Shown here one piece after another: positions 56,914 through 64,000 of a stretch of DNA of 64,000 nt. The position numbers were made by a program, and so were the translations under genes. Below the pieces are notes generated by a model, which saw only the letters and a list, made by a program, of their open reading frames with translations, was not told the DNA's origin and did not search any database. The stretch covers positions 1 through 64,000 of the forward strand of contig JAPDRN010000030.1 of the NCBI GenBank assembly GCA_030247855.1, in the 5' to 3' direction. This DNA comes from Knufia peltigerae (lineage: Eukaryota; Ascomycota; Eurotiomycetes; Chaetothyriales; Trichomeriaceae). Position 1 is the stretch's first letter, and each line of letters begins with the position of its first letter.

Positions 56914-59072
56914 CTATTCTTCGGCTTCTTCAATGGCTTCCATCTCCACCTTCTCGTACATCTCCATTAACTTTGGGTCGAAGATTGTCGAGTCCTTGTC
57001 CGGAATGCCATGCTTCATGTCCTTGAAAACAGGTCCAATGCAACTTTCCCAGCGCTTGCGCCGATCCATTAGCATCCGAGCACTGTCTCCGATGTCCCGA
57101 GCTCTATTGATGCTCAAGGCGGTGCCGGGGCCGGCCGCGCCAGGGCGAGCTTTACCACCAGGTCCACCTTTCTTAGTCTTACCCATGGTCCTAGTCCTCT
57201 TCAGATAGGCTTGCTGGACTTGACTGTCAAGATCTTCATGAATGGTGCTGTACTCCTGGTAGGCGAGGCGTTCTTTGGCAAGGTCAAGCAAGCGAGCCTT
57301 GCGAGCACCGTTGATGATCATTACCCGACGGAGTTCGCCTTGTAACAATCGCAGCCGTTCACTGATGTCGTCATCATGGTGAGCATCATAATCCGGATCG
57401 TCCTGGCTGAGCAAACCAAGATGTCGAAGTTCGCCTTTGATTCGTTCCTCGGCTTGGACATAGTCAAGACGTTGCGATGCCTTCGAACCTGCCGAGTCTG
57501 CGACAGCTGACGCAGGGGCCAGAGGTTTCTCAGTGTTGTCATGGCCGTTCATAAGACCATCGAGATCCATTGTGTCGTTGCCATCAGCATTGAACGCATT
57601 CTCGGTGACGCCATTAGTATCAGTGGGTGGAGATCGATGCTCGAATTTGAGTAGTGAGAGCAAACGGCTGGCCAATGGCCCAGTCGAGACTTGATCGGTA
57701 GTCAAGTTATCATCGTTGATCTGATCGACGTTTCCCCTCGGATGATTGAGTGGTAATTTGTCGCTGCCACCATCCACAAGCACGGTACCATCTTCTTCTG
57801 CCCAGATCTCTTGATAGGAACGTTTACCGCGAGGAACAGCTAGGAACGGGTTGACACGATCGCCCTGAGAAAATGTCAGTCAAAATGAGCCTCAAATGCT
57901 TTCATTATCACTCACTCGTTCTCTCAGGAACGCCATGTCCTCTTCGGTCAGTGGTCGAACATAGGGCTCAACATAAGTGAGGAAAGTGTTTGCAGAGACT
58001 TGGTTGGTCGGCTTCGCATTGCTGAAGTCTTTGTCTGGTGGAATCCCTGCGATCTCATCCTTCAAATCTTTAGTTGGGAATGAAGTGACGCCGTAGATCT
58101 CCTTCTTTTCAGTATCCGACATATCTGGTGTAATATCACGGATGTGATAGATGATCGGGTCAGGAGCTAGAGGGTCAGGAAAGAAGCCTTGCTGGGGAAC
58201 GGGTGGCTGGCTGTGAATGACGCGATTCTCTTCAGCATCAGACATGGACACGTCAGTCTTTGAAGGTGAGGCGTGATCAGCAGGGGCAGCAGCGGCATCC
58301 GGTGAGTCTGCTACTTCCGAAAGTGATGAAGTGCCAGGGCTGAGCTTCGTCTTCTTTGATGGAGACGGACTGTCAGTCGGTCCTGGAGTGCTTGTGACGC
58401 GCATCTTGACCTTGTTCGTAGGCTCATCTGTCAAAGTCTGGGTTAGCCGGAGCTTCATCGTATTTGTGATTGAGCTCGTCTCTGGAGTGCTCGTTCGCCA
58501 AGGCGTTGTCGTGAAAAAGCACAACAAGGGAACTAAGCCGAGACCACGATGGTGATGTTCAGGTGATTGTGCATACCTTCATGTTTGATTTCTACATTAT
58601 CATCCGTTTCTGGTCTGTCTTTACGCTTCTTTGCCTTGGGATTCTTTGATGATTGTGATTCTTCCTTGCGAGCCTTAGCACGGCGAGCTTGTTCGGCTTG
58701 ACGCTCACGCTCTTGATGGTCTGACTCCACTTCTTTCTTCTGTTCATGAATCAAACGAATGGCCTTCTCGCAGGATTCGGCACGTTTCTCGGCTGCATCG
58801 CTCAGATGCTTCAGTTGATCGATCAAATCATGAAGGGACTTCGGCTCGAATTTTGTTCCATGCGTTTCCAAATAATCGACAATCTCTCCATAATTAGGTT
58901 TTGGAGGAACGAGAAGTTTGGTTGTTTCTAGTTCTAGGAGGGGCGTGTTGGCAGGCCCCGCTGGCGCAGTACCACTGCTGAGAACTGAGCTGGGAGTTGT
59001 GTTGCGGCTTCGTGAGCGACGCGCATCTGCCTTCTTTCCCTTGCTCTTACTGGCGCTTCCTAATGCAGGCAT
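56914..59072 (-). CDS. NGG1: SAGA complex subunit Ada3/Ngg1
   Basis: Exons 58577-59072, 57916-58532 (or 57916-58481) and 56914-57864 give 687 (or 670) residues. The C-terminal region holds the Ada3 domain: DDDISERLRLLQGELRRVMIINGARK, then LLDLAKERLAYQEY and later MDRRKRWESCIGPVFKDM. The N-terminus has a coiled coil (LIDQLKHLSDAAEKRAESCEKAIRL) and a basic nuclear-localisation-like KNPKAKKRKDRP. Ada3 links Gcn5 and Ada2 in the histone-acetyltransferase module of SAGA. Two acceptors for intron 1 keep the frame: a 44-bp intron (adds VPLLCFFTTTPWRTSTP) or a 95-bp intron; I cannot choose firmly. A housekeeping regulator, not part of the oxidation group. Confidence 0.88.
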
Positions 59073-59859
59073 GATGACGGGCGGTGGCTGGCCTGTTTCG
59101 AAGTTGGACGAAGGTGAGTGACGATGGCCTTCAGCGCGACTCGAATGTCATGTCGCGAGACGTAGGTCGGCACCCCAATTGCAACGGATGAATAGGGTAC
59201 GATAAGGTCTCTGGTGGAGGGACGCCTGTACACTGTACACTGACCGAAGAAGACCGATTGCGGTGTTCGCCTCGTACGCAACACGATGTCGTTGCCCCGT
59301 AAGGGAGTTCAATGGAAGTTACCCGCGTATCTAAGCGGACAGCCTCGCCAAGTTCTCGGAAAAGATGCCGCCTTTGAAATGAGTCGGACAATGCGGCCTT
59401 TGTTTGAGTCACGTGTATGCGTCATGGATAAGGTAAGCAAGCGAGCCTTGTCTCGTACGAGGAAAGCGCCGAGGAGTCATTGCACTAGAGGATAAGAGCA
59501 GGGCTAATGATACTTGTGAGGGGGGGCTGGCCATGGCTGGGCTGGGCTTCATCGACCGGATAGCCGCCTTTATTGACAATCACGCAGATCTTGATCTCAT
59601 CCTTCAAGAGTCAACAAAATTCGTGGCTACAACTCCGCGTTTTGTATATTGACCTACTAGCACCACAGTCCTCTGTTTTCTCGAGCACAGTCAAGGCTCG
59701 ACCTCTTGTCTCCGACCCTGGTGCGATGGGAAGTTACAGGTGCTGACGAACCACCCGTCTCTCCCGGTCTGTGTCGCATATCATGTCCTCGCTTGACGGC
59801 ATCGTGGAATTCTTACAAGTCTCGTCCATTGTCGAATAAAGTGTCGGCTTCAAAGAGTC
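59073..59859. other. divergent intergenic region, Ada3 / RING ligase genes
   Basis: Up to 787 bp. It may contain missing 5' exons of the RING ligase, whose signal peptide I could not find. A G-run lies near 59520. Nothing else. Confidence 0.35.
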
Positions 59860-61585
59860 ATGTGTATGTCAAATGTCCACTGCTCCGAGCGTTGGGTGGT
59901 TGCTAAATTCTCTCAGCGGCACAGAACTTTGGCGTCATCGCAGCCGTCGTGCCCGATACACAGTACGATCCCAACCCGAACGTCCGACTTGTTAACGTAT
60001 GGAAGAAGATGAACACTATGCAAGAGGAACTAGCTGACAGTTTGGAAGCGGACATATGGTCTCCAATTGAGAGCGTCAGGCCTTGTGAGGACATTGTCGC
60101 AGAACAACCCCAATAACTATGGAACCATCGAAGGTCTTCTCTACGTCCCCGATCTTCCAGCCTCGGATCCATGCGACAATGCCACTAGAGCCCTGATACC
60201 TTCCAACGTCACGACTCGCGCTCAGATACCTGGTCAAAAATACCCGCTCATTGCTTTGGCACCATGGACGCAAATAGCCTGCGTGGAATCCTACCTATCT
60301 GCGATGGCTTCAGACAACGTCCGTGGAGGTATTTTCTTTCATCCGGGCAATGAAAGCGAACAACCACCACCAGTCAGTGATCCATCATGGAGCCTTGACG
60401 ATGGTGGTAAATGGAAGGGCGATAATCCGTATCCAGTCTACGCTATTCCAGGCATGCTTGGTGCATTCCTGCTCGATGAATTGGCGCAGTATTCTGGAAA
60501 TTTATCGTCGTCCCCCTACGGCAAGGAATTGGCAGATTTATATGATTCTCACGACGTCGTCAGGCTCGTCGCTAGGTTCGACGTGAACGTGGCAGGTGGA
60601 ATACCATCATTGTGGGTATTCCTAATTATTGTTCTAGCTGTCCTTCTCACTGTAGTGCTGGTAACCTCAGTTATCATGCACTGGGTTCAGCGGAAGCAGA
60701 GACGACAACTTCAGCAGAGAGTGGCCAGAGGAGAAGTCGATCTCGAAGCATTAGGCATAAAGAGACTCAATGTCCCGCAAGACATACTTGACAAGATGCC
60801 ACAATGGATTTATATTCGATCTAACAACGACAGCAGTGGTCCTACAGAATCGAAAGAGTCAGTCCCTTCCGCAGAAAAGATCTCCACCGATACCGCTGTC
60901 TCTAGGAAGGCAGTCCGAGAAGTGCCTTTCAGCCAGACAACGTGTCCAATCTGTTTGGATGACTTTGTGCATGATGAGACAACCGTGCGAGAGCTACCTT
61001 GCAACCATATTTATCATCCGGAATGTATCGATCCGTTCCTGCGCGAAAATAGTTCTTTATGCCCCTTGTGCAAGAAGACGGTCCTTCCTGCAGGTTACTG
61101 TCCTGTTCAGGTGACCAATATAATGGTCAGACGAGAACGTCTGCTACGCAGGACAAGGCATCGCGATGCCGAGGACAATATTGACGCCAACGGATCGAGA
61201 CTGCCTGGAGTTGCTGTGATCAACCGCACAATGCGGCAGCTATCAAATCCACTGACCGCTTCGCGACATCAGCATGGTAGCGCTGCAGGCGAGCACACAA
61301 CAGGAGCCGAGATGCAATCTATTCCACAGAGACGACAGACGCAGGTAGATGACGAAATGCCAGCAGAAGTCAGGGCCCAGGGGACATCAGCCAGACGGGC
61401 GTGGCGTCGAGAGCGGCTCGCAAGGCAACAGGCTCGGGAATATGGCCAACAGGCAGATCAGGCGCGAGTGGTCGATGAATCAAGACCGTTGTGTGAGTTT
61501 GGACATTGTATGCTGCTCTTTGAAAGACGCTAACTGTAATCCAGGGCGCCGAATCGTTGGACGGGTCATCCCTAGCCTGGAATGA
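59860..61585 (+). CDS. PA-TM-RING E3 ubiquitin ligase
   Basis: The main exon 60103-61492 and last exon 61545-61585 are firm. Upstream, exon 59917-59996 (AQNFGVIAAVVPDTQYDPNPNVRLVN) joins through GTATGG..CGCAG. A first exon ending at 59863 (donor GTATGT) is likely, but its start is unsure; an ATG sits at 59860. The protein has a lumenal protease-associated-like region (GTIEGLLYVPDL, YPLIALAPWTQIACVESYL, GGIFFHPGNE), a single membrane helix (SLWVFLIIVLAVLLTVVLVTSVIM), then a cytosolic RING-H2: CPICLDDFVHDETTVRELPCNHIYHPEC and CPLC. Such ligases act on endosome, Golgi or vacuole membranes. A signal peptide should exist but was not found, so the 5' end is incomplete. Confidence 0.8.
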
Positions 61586-61893
61586 TACGACATGTATATT
61601 TGGTTCGATGCCTCTTTGGCATCGGTTTTTAGTTGCATAGCGTTGGAGTTTCTTTGGACTCTGGTAATGGTTTGATTAATGACGGCACATTTTTGATGTA
61701 TGATATGTGGATGGGAAAAGCGACAGTCGACCACGTTTAGGTATCCGGTGTGCAATATTCTGCTTTACTGTCCAGCAATACATGTTAAAAGTCTGGAAAC
61801 ATTGCTCGGTTCGCATTCGCATTACAGTATTGGTTCGTTCGCCTTTAGTCGACCAGAGTCAAGTCCAATTCAGAGAGTCGATGTGATTACACC
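61586..61893. other. convergent intergenic region, 308 bp
   Basis: 3' ends of the RING ligase and FRG1-like genes. Nothing else seen. Confidence 0.45.
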
Positions 61894-62781
61894 TCAGCTA
61901 GCAAACTTGTCATGTTTGCCTTTGACTCTCACATCGAGGACCTCTTCGTAGTAGGTGCCTTCTTTCTTCGCACGCTTCAGCCTCTTGACCTCGTCATCCT
62001 CCAGGGTCCGGCCCACGGCCTGTTCGAGTTCGCGGCGGCTGATCTTCTCCTTGGCCTTGGTCTCCTTTTTCTGTTGGATCTGAGGCTTGAAGCGGGCCTG
62101 CATTTTGATGACGAGGTGCGTATTCTCGGACGCCGCGTCGCCGTCACCTCGCAGTGATATCGAGACCCTTTTTTTCTTTCCGCCGTCATCGTCGTCGGCA
62201 GTTTTTGAGGAGGTAGTGGTCTGTGTCTCTGTCACCGCAGAGATGTAGCGCCGGCCTTGTTCTCCATCTGCCGGCTTCGACGCCGCCGTGCGCAGTCGCC
62301 ATCTCGTCTTGTTCGTATCTGCTGTGGTGAATTGTTCAACCACGAACCCTTCCTCGTGACCCCTCGCCTCTCGCCGCGCGCCCAGAACCCCGATGCCGTC
62401 GCAAGAGAGGTAACCCCCGTGGCTGGCCTTTAGGCTGATCTGGCCGGTCCCGGCCACCGACGAAGCCACCCAGACCTGTCGCACGTCGTGCGGCTCCGCG
62501 GTCTCGGGCACGCTCTCGACGATGTTCTCCAGCGGGCTGGCGAAGACGTTGCCGTGCGCGTCGGACGACAAGACCGTCGGCGGGGAGGTGGACAGGACCA
62601 AGATCGTCGGCCCCGAGAGGTCGGTCGCCGCGTCCGGGGTGGTCCAGGTGGTGTCTTCTTGGGGGTCGGTGGTGGTCACGTCGCCGGACGTCGAGACGAG
62701 CGCGGACGAGGTCTCGTGCTGGTGTTTGCGTTTCTTGGAGGGCTTCTTGTCGCCCTTGAAGGATAAAGGTTTGACCGGCAT
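61894..62781 (-). CDS. FRG1: FRG1-like protein
   Basis: A single exon of 295 residues. The FRG1 fold (a fascin-like beta-trefoil) shows GQISLKASHGGYLSCDGIGVLGARREARG, then EEGFVVEQFTTADTNKTRWRLRTA, and the ending NTHLVIKMQARFKPQIQQKK. N-terminal KKPSKKRKH is a likely nuclear signal. FRG1 proteins are nucleolar/actin-binding and linked to RNA processing in animals. The C-terminus has a coiled basic KEKISRRELEQAVGRTLEDDEVKRLKRAKKEG block, also typical. The mid-region has an inserted TTTSSKTADDDDGGKKK stretch, probably a loop. GC-rich codon use. Function is inferred from family. Confidence 0.9.
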   Translation of the reverse strand: MPVKPLSFKGDKKPSKKRKHQHETSSALVSTSGDVTTTDPQEDTTWTTPDAATDLSGPTILVLSTSPPTVLSSDAHGNVFASPLENIVESVPETAEPHDVRQVWVASSVAGTGQISLKASHGGYLSCDGIGVLGARREARGHEEGFVVEQFTTADTNKTRWRLRTAASKPADGEQGRRYISAVTETQTTTSSKTADDDDGGKKKRVSISLRGDGDAASENTHLVIKMQARFKPQIQQKKETKAKEKISRRELEQAVGRTLEDDEVKRLKRAKKEGTYYEEVLDVRVKGKHDKFAS

Positions 62782-63319
62782 CGCGGGAGTCGTTTCGATT
62801 TTTACCCTTTTGGTCAGATCCGATCGTAAACAAGGGCGCGTTCAAGCAATCCTGGCTATGTCGATCAGATCTGACAATGTGAAGGGTACACGAACCAAAA
62901 ATGAATATTTGTGACGAGGCTGCAGAATCGCAGCCTTGTATCTTCTCCGCACATGGAGTGCTTCGATTACAACAATACCGGTAGGAATAGACTACGGGAT
63001 ACGTCACTAAGCAGTCTATCATCATTAATCTTGTTCTGCGGAATAGGGGCATTTTTCATAAGTTGAAGCTTCGCGATATGCTCATTTCATCAGGAAACCC
63101 CCAGGCATCTAAATCATAGAATCTCGGAGCCAACAAAATCTTCTTCATTCAAAGGATAAGGATTTTGTATCATGTGTTTATGGATACCAAGACAAAGAAT
63201 GAGCCTTCTCTTCACCAAAGTGCAATAGTGCCGTCACCTGTATCAAGTGCAGCGTTCCAGATGTGTCGAAGCCGACCATTAATAACTCAATGGGAACCGT
63301 TGACGGCCGATGCTTGATG
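62782..63319. other. intergenic, 538 bp
   Basis: Promoter of the FRG1-like gene and the 3' end of the last gene. No gene seen; the upstream sequence is AT-richer near 63010-63180. Confidence 0.4.
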
Positions 63320-63925
63320 CTAGCAGTCAACAGGCTCCTCTACACCGTTCAGGAAACCCCTCGCCATCTCCCAAGCATGTCGTCTCAAGACATCGAGCTC
63401 TTTTTCCACATGCATAATGTCTCTCTGGAGCTGCCTCAAAGCAGGATTGCCGTCCATGATTCCCTCCAATTCTGCTATCTCCCGTCGTGCTTCGCCTTGG
63501 ACCTCTCGAGACTTCAAAGCCACTATCTTGATGACTGCGGTGCACCACTTGCACGGGGCGGTTTGATCATGGGTTTTTGCTGCGTCATATGTGCTATCTC
63601 CACCAACAGGAACGATTGTATCAGCAGAAGATTGCCGGGTTTTGACAGGGATTTTTGTGGGCTCGACGACGTGCTTTTCAAGTGGATTTCCAGAGCGAGT
63701 TCCAAGAACGTTTCCGGATAATCCGATCGAGGGAGTGTGGGAGGCCGTGAGCGATGAGTCGAGACCGACGGGATGTTCAATAACAAGCTTGCCGCAACTT
63801 AGACGACCCCATGGCTTGCTGAGGTCGCAAGGTACCCATTCACTTTCTTTCTCGTGGTGGAAGGTGAGCGCGGCAAGAGGATCTTGATGAGGATAAGGAC
63901 AGGTTTGTAGCTTGTAGAAGCACAT
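63320..63925 (-). CDS. unknown coiled-coil protein, 201 residues
   Basis: A single exon; ATG at 63925 and stop at 63320. The N-terminus CFYKLQTCPYPHQDPLAALTFHHEKES may be a small folded cap with paired Cys/His residues; a CKWC pair near residue 127 could bind metal with it. The C-terminal 70 residues form a long charged helix (REVQGEARREIAELEGIM, LRQLQRDIMHVEKELDVLRRHAWEMA), a probable coiled coil. I recognise no family. Composition and codon use look like a real gene. Confidence 0.65.
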   Translation of the reverse strand: MCFYKLQTCPYPHQDPLAALTFHHEKESEWVPCDLSKPWGRLSCGKLVIEHPVGLDSSLTASHTPSIGLSGNVLGTRSGNPLEKHVVEPTKIPVKTRQSSADTIVPVGGDSTYDAAKTHDQTAPCKWCTAVIKIVALKSREVQGEARREIAELEGIMDGNPALRQLQRDIMHVEKELDVLRRHAWEMARGFLNGVEEPVDC

Positions 63926-64000
63926 GATGTTGACTTGATCTTGTGTTGGCTGTCAAGTTTGAAGGAATGGAGGTGTGAATGTTGGCATGGAAAGATTGTG

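Overview
This is nuclear DNA of a filamentous ascomycete (Pezizomycotina). Most genes carry short introns of about 45-110 bp with GT..AG ends, and many gene types are fungal: a fungal LYS1 for alpha-aminoadipate lysine synthesis, Zn2Cys6 and DUF3425-type bZIP regulators, a TRI12-type MFS pump and a sedolisin protease. Gene style suggests Eurotiomycetes, perhaps Chaetothyriales, but that placement is inference. I see no rRNA, tRNA, CRISPR array or intact transposon. I rebuilt exon structures by hand from splice sites and reading phase, so each boundary is a prediction.

Left part (1-10 kb), mostly housekeeping: a large serine-rich unknown protein, an INO4-like bHLH factor, a GFA/CENP-V-type zinc protein, saccharopine dehydrogenase (LYS1), a Maf-type nucleotide pyrophosphatase and the succinate dehydrogenase anchor SDH4.

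10-21 kb, a small oxidative group: cytochrome P450, Zn2Cys6 regulator, Baeyer-Villiger-type flavin monooxygenase (BVMO) and a second Zn2Cys6 regulator. A CGG-N13-CCG inverted repeat lies upstream of the P450.

21-35 kb, mixed: mitochondrial processing peptidase beta, an MDR reductase, a Topors-like RING protein, a secreted SMP-30-like lactonase, a ketohexokinase-like kinase, an NAD-dependent epimerase and a secreted sedolisin.

36.7-54.1 kb, the most interesting stretch: two phytanoyl-CoA-dioxygenase (PhyH) family enzymes, one fused to an SCP2-like lipid-carrier domain; an SDR; an acyl-CoA ligase ending in the peroxisomal signal SKL; a divergently transcribed bZIP regulator; a second BVMO; a glyoxalase-fold protein; a TRI12-type transporter; and a SnoaL-like protein. 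No polyketide synthase, NRPS or terpene synthase is present. The set therefore reads best as an undescribed pathway that activates, alpha-hydroxylates and oxidises an imported or internal carboxylic acid (branched, isoprenoid or sterol-derived), probably partly in peroxisomes. The substrate is not known.

54-64 kb, cellular genes again: a divergent protein kinase, the SAGA subunit Ada3/Ngg1, a PA/TM/RING ubiquitin ligase, a FRG1-like protein and a small coiled-coil protein.
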